Shown: one piece after another, positions 8,491 to 17,423 of the stretch
Layout of the letters: the number at the start of each line of letters is the position of its first letter
Numbering within the stretch: position 1 is the first letter of the stretch
Assembly: GCF_016918785.1 (NCBI RefSeq)
Contig: NZ_JAFFPT010000079.1
Coordinates: 186,001 to 250,000, forward strand
Direction of reading: 5' to 3'
Length of the DNA: 64,000 bases
Source: Leptospira ainazelensis
GTDB taxonomy: Bacteria > Spirochaetota > Leptospiria > Leptospirales > Leptospiraceae
Position numbers and translations under genes: made by a program
The notes under the pieces: model-generated
Database searches by the model: none
What the model saw: only the letters and a program-made list of their open reading frames with translations
What the model was told of the DNA's origin: nothing

Positions 8491-9441
8491 ATGCGTGCGG
8501 ATCGATTGCTCTCCATTCTACTTCAACTCCAAGCCAAGGGAAGAATTTCCTCCAAGGACTTGGCGCGCAAACTCGAAGTTTCGGAAAGAACCATTCACAG
8601 AGACATGGAGGCTCTGGGCGCTTCGGGTGTTCCCGTTTTTGCGGAACGAGGATCCAAAGGCGGTTGGGAATTATCGGAAGGTTATCGGACCAATCTCACC
8701 GGAATGAAAAAAGAGGAAATTTTTTCGATGATTCTTACGAGCTCGACGCGTATCGCCTCCGATCTTGGAAGAAAAAAAGAATTCGATTCCGCCTTTATGA
8801 AATTTATGGCCTCTCTTCCTCCGGCCTATCAAGAAGAAGCCGAGATGATTCGCCAAAGAATTCATATCGACGGAGCGGGATGGGGAAATTGGAAGGAAGA
8901 ATTTCCGTTTCTCCCTTTGTTGCAGGAAGCGGTCTGGCAGAATCGAAAAGTGATTCTTCGTTACAAATCGGACGAAGTCTCCAAAAAAAGAATCGTACTT
9001 CCTTTAGGTCTTGTCGCAAAAGGAAAGGTCTGGTATCTCATCGCAAAATATGGAAAAGAATTTAGGACCTTTCGAATTTCAAGGATTCTCGAAGCCCAAC
9101 TCGGAGAACCCTTTGAAAGACCGAAAAAGTTCGATCTGGAAAAATATTGGCAGGAAAGCACACAGGCCTTTTTTTCAAAAATTCCAACTTATTCGGTTTC
9201 CATCAAAATCAAATCCGAAGTTCTGGATCGGCTCAAATCGTTTACTTACAATTGTATATTAGAATATCCTACAATAGACGACAATTGGATCGAGGCAAAA
9301 GTGAACTTTGAAACGAAGGAATGGGCCTTACAGCATATTCTAGGTCTCGGAAATTCTGCGATCGTATTAGAACCTAAGGAACTAAAGGAGGCGATCACCG
9401 CTTCCGCGGAGAATATTCTGAAATCCTATTTGACTTCGTAA
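8491..9441 (+). CDS. HTH-WYL (YafY-type) transcriptional regulator
   Basis: A 316-residue regulator. Residues 1-60 form an HTH_11 winged helix: RADRLLSILLQLQAKGRISSKDLA then SERTIHRDMEAL. A middle linker leads to a WYL domain (about 140-210; KVWYLIAKYGKEFRTFRISRI holds a conserved YLIA..R..R.F core), and a WCX-like C-terminal domain follows. WYL domains sense small ligands or nucleic acid. It is divergent from an SDR gene and both have the same palindrome at equivalent distance, so it probably controls itself and the SDR. GGAG stands just before the ATG. Its last 16 bases overlap the convergent cyclase gene. Confidence 0.88.
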   Translation: MRADRLLSILLQLQAKGRISSKDLARKLEVSERTIHRDMEALGASGVPVFAERGSKGGWELSEGYRTNLTGMKKEEIFSMILTSSTRIASDLGRKKEFDSAFMKFMASLPPAYQEEAEMIRQRIHIDGAGWGNWKEEFPFLPLLQEAVWQNRKVILRYKSDEVSKKRIVLPLGLVAKGKVWYLIAKYGKEFRTFRISRILEAQLGEPFERPKKFDLEKYWQESTQAFFSKIPTYSVSIKIKSEVLDRLKSFTYNCILEYPTIDDNWIEAKVNFETKEWALQHILGLGNSAIVLEPKELKEAITASAENILKSYLTS

Positions 9442-11342
9442 ACCCCGATCAAGTTCTCCTTTCCTTTTACTGAAACTTTTCCCAATTCTTGAAACGTGTA
9501 TTTTTTTCGATTTCGAATCTTATGATAACTTTCATCCGATAAAAGAATATCCACTCCGTATTCCTTGGTAAGACCTTCTATTCGAGAAGCGAGATTGACC
9601 GCGTCTGAGATTACGGTCCCATCCATCCTCTCTTTCTCTCCGATCGTTCCCAGCATCAAAACCCCCGTGTGAATTCCGATTCCAATCCGAATCGGATCAT
9701 AATTTCTTTCCAAACGGCTCTGGTTGTGTTCTTCCAATTCCGATTGCATTTCTTTCGCAGCTTCGAGCGCGTCGTCCGGCGAATCGGGAAACAAGGCCAT
9801 AATTCCGTCTCCCAGATACTTATCCACAAAACCGCCGTGTTTTCGAATGATAGGCCCCATTCTTCCCATATAAGAATTTAGGAAATCGAAATTATCTTTA
9901 GGTGTCATCTTCTCGGACAACTGAGTGAAGGATCGGATATCCGAAAAAAGAATCGTCATTTCCTTTTGTGTCTGATCACCCAATTCAATTTCCGTAATAT
10001 TCTTTTTCCCGAGAAATTTCAAAAATTCCAAAGGGACAAAACGACTGTAGGATTGGTTAGTTCTCGTAAGATCTGCCGATAAGTTTTCAATCGAGACGAA
10101 TGCCGCGGAAAACTTCAAAGAAAGCATATAAGACTGAGCAAAAATAAATGAAAAGAGTCCGATCGGAAGATAATATCCGTTACTGACGATAGTTTGACTT
10201 TGTAGAATATCGTTGATCGCGGACGCGATCAACGCCAAAACTCCGATTCCCGCGATGATCGCCCCGTCTCGTTTTCTATAGATAAATCTCCCCAACCAAA
10301 AGAAAAAGAAAGGTATGTAGAGAAGAAGAACTCCTTGGTAAGGAATCAAGGTCAGGGCGAAAATTTTGGTGGGAAAGAACAAAATGATAAGCGAAAAGAA
10401 ACCTACGATCGCGGTTGCGATCTTTGCAACAAGCGGAGGCATATCTCCCGGAAAAATGCTGTCCATGTATTTATGAAAGATCGGCCACGCTAAATAAAAG
10501 GAAAGATATTCCAGTTTACTTCCCAATTCCCAAGGTATTCCCGGAAATTTCTGAAGAAAAAATCTTTCTCCGGTCGTCAAAAGACGAACTACGATGACAA
10601 AACAAAATAAACCGAAGAATAAACTCGAATTGTCTTTTCTACGAAGAGAAAAAAGACCGAAGTGATAGAGCGCCATAATCGCGATACTTCCAAAAAGAAA
10701 CATCTCGGTTGCGGAACGATTCTCCTTATCATCCTGAATGTTCTTTTTACTGCCGATACGAATCGTTTCCCAAATCCCGCCTTTGAAGTGATGAAAGTTC
10801 GAAACTTCCACTTGGATAAGGACTTCGTTTCCGGAGGATTGAAAATCGATATAACGGGGAAGATATTGCGGCCTGGAAGTGTTTTCATCGGTTCCCACAA
10901 CCCCGCTTCGGATTAATTTTTTTCCGTCCACCCAAATCGCCGCAGCAGTACCGACGTCCTGAAAACGGAGTCCGAGAGGATTTTGATTGTCGTTTAACAA
11001 AACCTTGAGAGTAAAAGTTCCGTATCCGTAAGCGGCCGTTGAATCGATCTCTTCGATCTCTTTGTAAGAATTCCAATTGTCGGGCACCGATACAAAATAA
11101 GTTTTTGTATCGGAAACGATCGTATTCGGTTTAGAAAGAGAGAGTTGTTTCCATACAAAGGACCATTCTCCGTCCAGTTTGACGATACCGTCCGAATTAA
11201 AGTCCCAATCCCTCAGATCCAAAACTCCTTTGTCGGCGCGAGGAGGAATTTTGGAATTTCCGGAAGGCCCGCAGAAGTTGAAAGTTAAAATCCAAAACGC
11301 GAAACAGACTCTCAGAAAAAATGATTCTTTTCGTTTTAACAT
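9426..11342 (-). CDS. 7TM-DISM receptor adenylate/guanylate cyclase, lipoprotein-type N-terminus
   Basis: A 638-residue membrane receptor cyclase. A signal segment ends LTFNFC (Cys 24), a possible lipobox. The outer domain (about 45-200; LDLRDWDFNSDGIVKLDGEW) is of the 7TMR-DISM jelly-roll type; seven TM helices span about 210-400; a class III cyclase domain fills 450-635. MTILFSDIRSFTQLSE and VDKYLGDGIMALFP carry the two metal-binding Asp residues, and DAVNLASRIEGLTKEYG the later Asn/Arg transition-state block. It should convert ATP (or GTP) to the cyclic nucleotide in response to an external ligand. The substrate cannot be decided here. Confidence 0.87.
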   Translation of the reverse strand: MLKRKESFFLRVCFAFWILTFNFCGPSGNSKIPPRADKGVLDLRDWDFNSDGIVKLDGEWSFVWKQLSLSKPNTIVSDTKTYFVSVPDNWNSYKEIEEIDSTAAYGYGTFTLKVLLNDNQNPLGLRFQDVGTAAAIWVDGKKLIRSGVVGTDENTSRPQYLPRYIDFQSSGNEVLIQVEVSNFHHFKGGIWETIRIGSKKNIQDDKENRSATEMFLFGSIAIMALYHFGLFSLRRKDNSSLFFGLFCFVIVVRLLTTGERFFLQKFPGIPWELGSKLEYLSFYLAWPIFHKYMDSIFPGDMPPLVAKIATAIVGFFSLIILFFPTKIFALTLIPYQGVLLLYIPFFFFWLGRFIYRKRDGAIIAGIGVLALIASAINDILQSQTIVSNGYYLPIGLFSFIFAQSYMLSLKFSAAFVSIENLSADLTRTNQSYSRFVPLEFLKFLGKKNITEIELGDQTQKEMTILFSDIRSFTQLSEKMTPKDNFDFLNSYMGRMGPIIRKHGGFVDKYLGDGIMALFPDSPDDALEAAKEMQSELEEHNQSRLERNYDPIRIGIGIHTGVLMLGTIGEKERMDGTVISDAVNLASRIEGLTKEYGVDILLSDESYHKIRNRKKYTFQELGKVSVKGKENLIGVYEVK

Positions 11343-11527
11343 TTCGACCTCGTCTTTGATCCTACTTTTATATTTTCAAAATGGGAAATGACGAAATAAT
11401 CAGGAATTCATTTTCATTCAACCGTTTACTAAGAGTGGAAATAATTTTCTTCATTCTAACCCGTCTTATTTTTAATTCTTAACTCTTTCGATCTCCTGAA
11501 AAATTTCGAAAATACGATTGTACGAAA

Positions 11528-11822
11528 GATATTGCCAACCTGGACGCGCGGAATATTGCGGCGATCGGTTTTATTTCGGAAGGATCGTCGCTATCGAGGC
11601 GACGCGAAGATCGAAGATTCGGCGGGTTTTCAACGGAGATTATAAATTCCTAATACGGAAACGCGAAAAATATTACCGGCAAACTCATCGTATTACACAG
11701 GCGATCCAAAACACGAGGACGAACCGTCGATCTTGGATAGAATTTACTTTCAGCTTACTATTCCAAAGTCGAAAATGAAATCGAATGTGCGAAGCCACTT
11801 CCCCTCAGTTATTGTCATTTGA
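11528..11822 (+). pseudogene. Possible decayed gene fragment, unknown
   Basis: Two stretches in different plus-strand frames look protein-like: DIANLDARNIAAIGF from 11528 and KHEDEPSILDRIYFQL from about 11709, the second running to a stop at 11820-11822. Between them both frames are interrupted. The composition resembles local proteins rather than random translation, so this is probably the tail of a decayed gene. I do not recognise the family. The rest of the 520-base gap between the cyclase and glucosidase genes (11343-11866) shows nothing else. Confidence 0.35.
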
Positions 11823-11866
11823 AAGAAAGCGGGCCCGTTGGAACAACGGACGTCTTCGTTAAAGGA

Positions 11867-13588
11867 TCATTTTTTATTCTTAGCTTTCGGCTTCTGATCG
11901 ACCTTTGGAGAATGGTCGTTCTCCAAGATCAATCCGGAACAAGGCGGAACCTTAAAAAGATCAAATTCATTGTGATCGTATACGTGAGTCGAAAAACGAT
12001 ACTTTCTGCAATCGGTAGTATTGTTAAAAAGACGTTCTTTTTTTCCGAAGTTGAAAATCACCATCTTCCGTTCTTTATCGGCTTCCCGGATATAAACTAG
12101 CATGTCCTTGGGAACACCTTCCTCTATCAAAGTCAGGCTGCCTTCCCGTAAAGCCTTACTCTCGTTTCGGAGATGAATGACTTTTCGATACACGCTCAAA
12201 AGAGAATCCTTGTCTTCGGATTCGGAGCTTACGTTTCGAACCTTATAATTTCCGTGAACACGAATCCAAGGTTTTGCTTTTTTAGTCGTAAAACCCGCGT
12301 TCGGGGAATCGTCCCATTGCATCGGAGATCTGGCCCTATCTCGGATAATGATATCGGCCAAACCCAAAAACTCGGAAAGTGTATCGCCTAACCAGCGATA
12401 GATTCTCGCGAGCGGATCCTGAGCTTCCGTAAGTCTGATCGTTTCATTCGTCATTCCGATCTCTTCGCCGTAATAAGTGACGGGAACTCCCCTGGCTGTG
12501 AACTGAAACAACGCGACCAGTTTTCCTTTTTCCAGGTTGTTGTTGATCTTACGCATATAACGTCTTTGATCGTGATTCCCAAAAACGTAAGTGGGAGTAT
12601 AAGGAGCAGGATAGATCTCTTCCATCTTTTTGACGATCCCTTTGAAAAAACTCGTTTTGAATTTTAACATCAGGGTTTCAAAAAGAAAGATCAGATTGAG
12701 GCCGTCCCTTTTTTCACCTAAGTAACGTTTGATGGTGTGATCGTCGCCCGCGACTTCGCCGACCGAAAAACGATCTCCTTCAAATTCTTCCAGAACCGCT
12801 CTGAGTTCTTTGGCAAACTCGAAGTTATTCGGATGATTTACTGTATAAAGTCTTCTCTGAAAATAACCGTCGTGATCGTTTTCGGTGACAAGATATTTAA
12901 AACGAAACGGATTGTCCCGGAAATGTCTGTCTTTATAGATTGCGTGAAAGATATCCAAACGAAAACCGTCGACCCCCTTTTTAAGCCAAAAACGAAGAAC
13001 GTCGAACATCGCCTTTTTGACTTCGGGATTGTAGTAGTTTAGATCCGGTTGGAAATCCAAAAAACTCGCGCAATACCACTGATCGGTTTTTTTATCATAT
13101 TGCCAGGCGTTCGGAGTGACAAAGGAACTCCAGTTGTTAGGCGGTTTACCCTTACTTTTTCCGTCCTTCCAAATATACCAATCCCGTTTCGGATTGTCCT
13201 TGCTGGAACGCGATTCTTTGAACCATTCGTGTTCGTCCGAGGTATGATTCATCACCATATCAAAGACGATCTTCATTCCTCTTTTATGAACTTCTTTGAT
13301 CAACCTTTCGGCGTCTTTGAGAGTTCCATACTCGGGAGAAATCGAGTAATAGTCGCTAACGTCGTATCCGTGATCTCTCTGAGGACTTTTGTAAAGCGGC
13401 GAAATCCAGAGGGTTTCAAAACCCATATCCTTTAGATAATCTAATTTAGAAATGATTCCGGCGATATCGCCGATCCCATCTTCATTCGTATCCGCAAAGG
13501 AACGGGGATAGATCTGATAAATCGTGGTCTTTTGCCACCATTTGTTCGTTGGAATTGTGGATTTCTTTTTGGATTTTATAGAACTCAT
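11867..13588 (-). CDS. GH13 alpha-glucosidase / oligo-1,6-glucosidase-type enzyme
   Basis: A 573-residue GH13 enzyme. WWQKTTIYQIYPRSFADTNE and DGIGDIAGIISKLDYLKDMG are the classic opening of the oligo-1,6-glucosidase/trehalose synthase branch. VFDMVMNHTS is conserved region I, GFRLDIFH holds the nucleophile Asp, FSVGEVAGDD the acid/base Glu and FGNHDQRR the transition-state Asp. The C-terminal part (about 480-555) is the usual beta domain. It hydrolyses or transfers alpha-glucosyl units, in the cytosol since no signal is visible. Specificity among maltose, isomaltose, sucrose and trehalose cannot be settled by eye. Confidence 0.88.
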   Translation of the reverse strand: MSSIKSKKKSTIPTNKWWQKTTIYQIYPRSFADTNEDGIGDIAGIISKLDYLKDMGFETLWISPLYKSPQRDHGYDVSDYYSISPEYGTLKDAERLIKEVHKRGMKIVFDMVMNHTSDEHEWFKESRSSKDNPKRDWYIWKDGKSKGKPPNNWSSFVTPNAWQYDKKTDQWYCASFLDFQPDLNYYNPEVKKAMFDVLRFWLKKGVDGFRLDIFHAIYKDRHFRDNPFRFKYLVTENDHDGYFQRRLYTVNHPNNFEFAKELRAVLEEFEGDRFSVGEVAGDDHTIKRYLGEKRDGLNLIFLFETLMLKFKTSFFKGIVKKMEEIYPAPYTPTYVFGNHDQRRYMRKINNNLEKGKLVALFQFTARGVPVTYYGEEIGMTNETIRLTEAQDPLARIYRWLGDTLSEFLGLADIIIRDRARSPMQWDDSPNAGFTTKKAKPWIRVHGNYKVRNVSSESEDKDSLLSVYRKVIHLRNESKALREGSLTLIEEGVPKDMLVYIREADKERKMVIFNFGKKERLFNNTTDCRKYRFSTHVYDHNEFDLFKVPPCSGLILENDHSPKVDQKPKAKNKK

Positions 13589-13764
13589 ATCACTTCATCT
13601 TTAATGGAATCAAAAATCTTAGAATGGAGGTTGTCAAGACGGTATTCGCAAGGATTCATTTTGTTGACCACGAAAGACGTTGGCCTTATTTAGCGGGGAT
13701 TCTCTCTTCTACGCTCGGATTATAAAAAAAAGAACAATCCACACTACAATGAGAGAAATTCAAT

Positions 13765-14597
13765 ATGCTTGATCGCGTTAGGCGAATTTTACTTTTAGCA
13801 TTGGTTTTCGGAAGTTGCATTTCGGCGCCCGGCATTAAACTCTCAAAAAAAAATCCGCCGATTAATCACTCTAAAAAAGCGAACATAATATCCGGGTTTT
13901 TCGGATTGGACAATACCTTGCCGTTACGATCGATTTATTTATGAAAAGACGCTCCTGGAAAAGACGGAATGCCCGTCGTATTCTCTCATGAGATCGATCC
14001 AACAACCCTGGATGTTTCCGATTTCCAAATCGTAACAAAAAAAGGAGATCTGATTTCGGTTCCATTGCAACCTTCCGTCCCTCATTGGAAGAATTCGAAC
14101 TCAGAACGATTCTTTTAATCGGAGAATTCGGAAATTCCCCCGAGAACGAGCCGGTCAAAATCAGAATTGTAGACGAGTTAAAAAGCCGGGACGGACAGGC
14201 CAGAAGGTGAACGTAACTTCGTTGGCGGAAGGCCCGCTCCTAAGTTATGCGGAACACTTCAAAATAGATTCGGATTATCCATACAACGAATCTGGACGCG
14301 GGGCCGATTGTCCCAAATCCAAAACCGTTTCGGATGTAAGAATCGTTTGTGCGGATGCGTAAGGGCCTTGGACGGAAAAGAACTCGGAGACCGGGAATTA
14401 GCCGTTTTAAAATCACATTGTTAAACGAAAAGAAAACTCGAATCGTTTTTCCGTTTCAAATAGAGGATAACGATAATAAGATCGACCTTTGTATCGACCA
14501 GGAAGGAACTCCGATCGAAGCGGAACAAAACACGACTATCGATCCGAAAAACGATCCCAATCCGATTACGAGAATAAAAATTTTGAGCCGATGGTAA
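13765..14597 (+). pseudogene. Frameshifted lipoprotein pseudogene
   Basis: An ATG at 13765 opens a lipoprotein signal (LLLALVFGSC, Cys 18). The frame stops at 13942, but coding resemblance continues in other frames: GKDGMPVVFSHEIDPTTLDV, then RPSLEEFELRTILLIGEFG, then VNVTSLAEGPLLSYAEHF, then VRALDGKELGDRELAV, and finally FKITLLNEKKTRIVF to a stop at 14595. Shifts fall near 13945, 14075, 14200, 14350 and 14400, five or more. The parent looks like a secreted lipoprotein of about 275 residues of unknown function. That many shifts argue for decay rather than sequencing error. Confidence 0.8.
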
Positions 14598-14620
14598 TTT
14601 TTAAATCAGAATTTTTCGAC

Positions 14621-14626
14621 TTGACA
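14621..14626 (+). promoter_or_regulatory. -35 box of marR promoter
   Basis: A consensus TTGACA lies 31 bases before the MarR start codon. With 17-18 base spacing the -10 region (CGATAT or GATATC) falls inside the palindrome described next, and transcription would begin at or within a few bases of the ATG. Confidence 0.5.
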
Positions 14627-14634
14627 AAAAATCT

Positions 14635-14660
14635 CATTTATTTCGATATCGAAATAAATG
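14635..14660. promoter_or_regulatory. 26-base perfect palindrome, MarR operator covering its own start codon
   Basis: A perfectly symmetrical site with no spacer, centred on TTTCGATATCGAAA, whose last three bases are the ATG of the MarR gene. It overlaps the expected -10 region. The same 24-base core stands before the downstream SDR gene. Position and symmetry fit autoregulation by the MarR protein. Confidence 0.8.
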
Positions 14661-15086
14661 AAACACGAATTTGCGATTCATCTGCTATCGAGAACTCGGG
14701 ATCGAATCCAAAAATTCTTAACCAAAGAATTCGAAAAGGAAGGGATCAAAGACCTTGTTCCGGCCCACGGAGGAGTTTTATACGCGCTCGGAATTTCGGG
14801 AGAAATGACGATGAGCGAACTCGCCAAGGTCTTGGATCGAACCAATTCTACGATCACGGCGCTTTTGGATAAGATGGAAGAATTGAAATATATCAAAAGA
14901 ATTCAATCCAACGAAGACGAACGAGTGTTTACCGCCGTATTGACCGCAAAGGGAAAAACTACAAGAGAAGCGGTGATTCGAGCTTCGCAGAAAACGACTC
15001 AAAAATTATACAAGGGATTTCTTCCCGAAGAAAAGGAAACCTTTGTTGGTCTTCTGGAAAGGATGTATTCTAATTTTGAAACGTAA
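14658..15086 (+). CDS. MarR-family transcriptional regulator
   Basis: A 142-residue winged-helix protein of the MarR family: helices in residues 1-50 for dimerisation, the HTH in MTMSELAKVLDRTNSTITALLDKMEELKYI (53-82 region), the wing in RIQSNEDERVFTAVLTAKGK, and a C-terminal dimer helix. No Shine-Dalgarno precedes the ATG; the palindrome and probable -10 lie directly upstream, so the mRNA may be leaderless. The adjacent SDR gene carries the same palindrome and is the probable target. Confidence 0.88.
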   Translation: MKHEFAIHLLSRTRDRIQKFLTKEFEKEGIKDLVPAHGGVLYALGISGEMTMSELAKVLDRTNSTITALLDKMEELKYIKRIQSNEDERVFTAVLTAKGKTTREAVIRASQKTTQKLYKGFLPEEKETFVGLLERMYSNFET

Positions 15087-15104
15087 GACTGATTTTTTTA
15101 AAAC

Positions 15105-15128
15105 ATTTATTTCGATATCGAAATAAAT
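15105..15128. promoter_or_regulatory. 24-base perfect palindrome, MarR operator of SDR gene
   Basis: The same 24-base symmetrical sequence as in front of the MarR gene, centred on TTTCGATATCGAAA, 14 bases before the SDR start and followed by its ribosome site GGAGGAG. Two exact copies flanking one small regulator gene make chance implausible. Confidence 0.8.
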
Positions 15129-15142
15129 AAACGGAGGAGTTT

Positions 15143-15892
15143 ATGTTCTCAGGAAAAACAATCGTGATCACCGGTTCCGCGAGAGGAATCGGAAAAGTAG
15201 CAGCAAAGAATTTTCTATCAAAGAATGGAACCGTCGTCGTTTCCGACGTCGATTCGATTCTTCTTGAAAAAACGATCGATGAAATGAAGTCCTTAAAACT
15301 CGGAAAGGTTTTAGGTAAAGTCTGCGATGTAAAAGAAAAAAGCCAGATCAAAGAACTCGCGGACTTTGCGTTTCAGGAAACCGGAAGTCTGGATATCTGG
15401 GTGAACAACGCCGGAATCATCAAAGACGATCTACTTTTGAGAATGAGCGAAGAAAAATGGGATCAGGTTTTTGACGTAAACCTAAAAGGGGCTTTTTTAG
15501 GAACACAGGCAGCCGCAAAGTATATGATCAAAAAAGAATGGGGACGAATCATCAACATCGGTTCCGTTTCCGGTTTTTATGGAAACGGAGGTCAGTCGAA
15601 TTATTCCTCGGCGAAAGCCGGACTCATGGCTTTGACAAAATCTTCGGCAAGAGAACTCGCGTCGAGAAACGTTACGGTAAACTGCATCGCGTCCGGTTTT
15701 ATCGCCAACGATTTCGCACCGAACCTCCCGGAAGAAGTAAAACAAGGCATCTTAAAAACGATTCCTCTCAAAATAGGAAGAAATCCGGAAGAATCCATCT
15801 CCTCTGCGATTCATTTTTTTGCTTCGGAAGAAGCGGATTGGATCACCGGGGCGACACTTCGTGTGGACGGAGGAATGATGATCGGATTCTAA
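15143..15892 (+). CDS. SDR, FabG-like 3-oxoacyl reductase type
   Basis: A 249-residue classical SDR. VITGSARGIGKVAAK is the TGxxxGIG cofactor motif, WVNNAGII the NNAG motif, IINIGSVSG holds the catalytic Ser and YSSAKAGLMALTKS the Tyr-x3-Lys. The end (ITGATLRVDGGMMIGF) is that of FabG-like enzymes. NADPH-dependent reduction of a 3-oxoacyl or similar ketone is likely. A strong ribosome site stands at 15133-15139. It is probably repressed by the upstream MarR protein, which suggests an inducible detoxification or fatty-acid task rather than housekeeping FabG. Confidence 0.87.
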   Translation: MFSGKTIVITGSARGIGKVAAKNFLSKNGTVVVSDVDSILLEKTIDEMKSLKLGKVLGKVCDVKEKSQIKELADFAFQETGSLDIWVNNAGIIKDDLLLRMSEEKWDQVFDVNLKGAFLGTQAAAKYMIKKEWGRIINIGSVSGFYGNGGQSNYSSAKAGLMALTKSSARELASRNVTVNCIASGFIANDFAPNLPEEVKQGILKTIPLKIGRNPEESISSAIHFFASEEADWITGATLRVDGGMMIGF

Positions 15893-15913
15893 ATTCAAAA
15901 ATCGGAATGTAAT

Positions 15914-16897
15914 TTATAAGGTTATGATTCCGATTTCCGAGAATTCTTTTCGATTGCAGACGAACTGAGCGATATCGATCTGTTTATGATGATCAAAAAG
16001 AAAGGTAGTCATCTTTCCGACAAATCTTCCTTTGTATTCTTCTTCAACAAATCGAATCCAAGCAAGGATGTCGATCAGTTCGTGCGCGATAAATTCGTAA
16101 TTTTTCCCCTGGTGAACGAACTTATCTCTCGGATTGAAAATTTTCTCTTCGTTTAACAAAATCACGTTTTCTAACGTAAACGGGTAGTCCTTCAGACCGC
16201 CGGCCAAACCGATCTGATAAAATTTATTGGCTTCTTCTCCGGGTCTAAACGCGGTAGTTCTCGCCGATGCGATATAAGAAAAAATTTCAGGAGTCATCTC
16301 GGTAACGATCCTGGAATTACCTACGGTCGATCCCGGATAACTCACCTGATGATCGAGAATCAATTTTTGTTCACCCGAGTCCGATTCTAAGATACAATAT
16401 CCCTTGTCCCAACTCATGACAAAAGGTTTTGCGACCGTAATCGACGGAACTTCTCCGATTTTTTGAAGATTGTTTTCAATTCCATCCAAATAAACTTGAT
16501 CGCAAAAATCGAACGTTGGAAAACTCGAGTTCTCAAGTTCAAAATCAAGATAAAGACCGAAGGCCGACTGAAGTGCGATCGGATGTTCGACGATCTTGAC
16601 ATCCCCCAATTGAATATTATGATTTCCTTTGATGCAAAATTCAGGTTTGAGTTCGAGAGTTTTTTGAGAATAGGAGAACTTGGAAAAAGACCCGGACGCC
16701 GGTTTTACGCGGATCGTAGAAGGTCGATTCTCCAGGGTGGAAACTCCTTTTACTGAAAATTCTTTTTGAATCGTATAAGAGTTTTGAATTTCAACCTGAG
16801 ATCGATCTCCCAGAAAGTGTTTTGGAAAGTGGAGAATCTCCGGAAATCGGCTTTTTTTGAGTTCTGAGATCGTTTGAGTCGTTGTGTGGATTTGCAT
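15914..16897 (-). CDS. LpxC-like UDP-3-O-acyl-GlcNAc deacetylase family protein
   Basis: A divergent member of the LpxC family. GVSTLENRPSTIRVKPA (51-67) corresponds to the family's GVGLHSG...L.PA opening; VEHPIALQSAFGLYLDFEL (103-121) to the VEHLLAAL..LGID block with catalytic Glu 104 and zinc ligand His 105; AHELIDILAW (271-280) to HKxxDxxGD with His 272 and Asp 276; and LFDHHKQIDIAQFV (300-313) to the GHxLN-like catalytic His. The Lys of HKxxD is Glu here, and the GLHSG loop is changed. It may deacetylate an unusual lipid A precursor, or be a paralogue beside a standard LpxC elsewhere. I infer this from motif order; overall similarity is weak. Confidence 0.65.
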   Translation of the reverse strand: MQIHTTTQTISELKKSRFPEILHFPKHFLGDRSQVEIQNSYTIQKEFSVKGVSTLENRPSTIRVKPASGSFSKFSYSQKTLELKPEFCIKGNHNIQLGDVKIVEHPIALQSAFGLYLDFELENSSFPTFDFCDQVYLDGIENNLQKIGEVPSITVAKPFVMSWDKGYCILESDSGEQKLILDHQVSYPGSTVGNSRIVTEMTPEIFSYIASARTTAFRPGEEANKFYQIGLAGGLKDYPFTLENVILLNEEKIFNPRDKFVHQGKNYEFIAHELIDILAWIRFVEEEYKGRFVGKMTTFLFDHHKQIDIAQFVCNRKEFSEIGIITL

Positions 16898-16994
16898 TCT
16901 AAAACGACTATCAACGTCGTTTTTTCAAAAGAAGGCAATCTTTAATCAGGAGAGAAAGGTTCCGGGTGAACGTGTGTCACCCGGAAAAATGGAA

Positions 16995-17423
16995 TTAAAC
17001 TCCGTAGAAAAGAAAAGACGCTACGATGGTCCAAATTCCTACTGCAATTCCAAAAATTCCCAACTTACCTTGGATGGGAGCCAATTTTGCAAGGAGTTCA
17101 GCTCCTTTCTTTTTGGCTTCTTCGTTCTTAGAGAGAACATAAGTAGAGATCGTTCCGAATCCAAGAATGAACCCAAGAACTGCCTGTACGATGTTTCCTG
17201 CAAGAGCGGTTACCCAATAGATCGGCCAAGTTGGAAGCCATCCGAGTCCGAGAAGTCCTTGAAAAACGATTCCATAAATTCCCCAGAAACAAAAAACCAG
17301 ACCGATCCATCCTTGATAAGGTGAAATCTTAGCGAGCAATTCTTTCGCATCCGGTTTTTTTGCCAGAAGCAAAGATGGCACAGCAAGGATGCTGAGCACG
17401 ATGAGTGTAATTCCTGATACCAT
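16995..17423 (-). CDS. Four-helix membrane protein with internal duplication
   Basis: A 142-residue protein with four TM helices. [20 protein letters not shown] (about 22-41) and [20 protein letters not shown] (about 100-119) are two copies of one motif, each followed by a hydrophobic helix of the pattern (V/I)..(F/V)..GI(Y/W)(G/T)IV. The protein thus has a pseudo-two-fold repeat. No known function; conserved hypothetical in Leptospira as far as I remember. The start has AGGAGATAC just upstream. The long AT-rich gap upstream suggests complex promoter control. Confidence 0.65.
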   Translation of the reverse strand: MVSGITLIVLSILAVPSLLLAKKPDAKELLAKISPYQGWIGLVFCFWGIYGIVFQGLLGLGWLPTWPIYWVTALAGNIVQAVLGFILGFGTISTYVLSKNEEAKKKGAELLAKLAPIQGKLGIFGIAVGIWTIVASFLFYGV

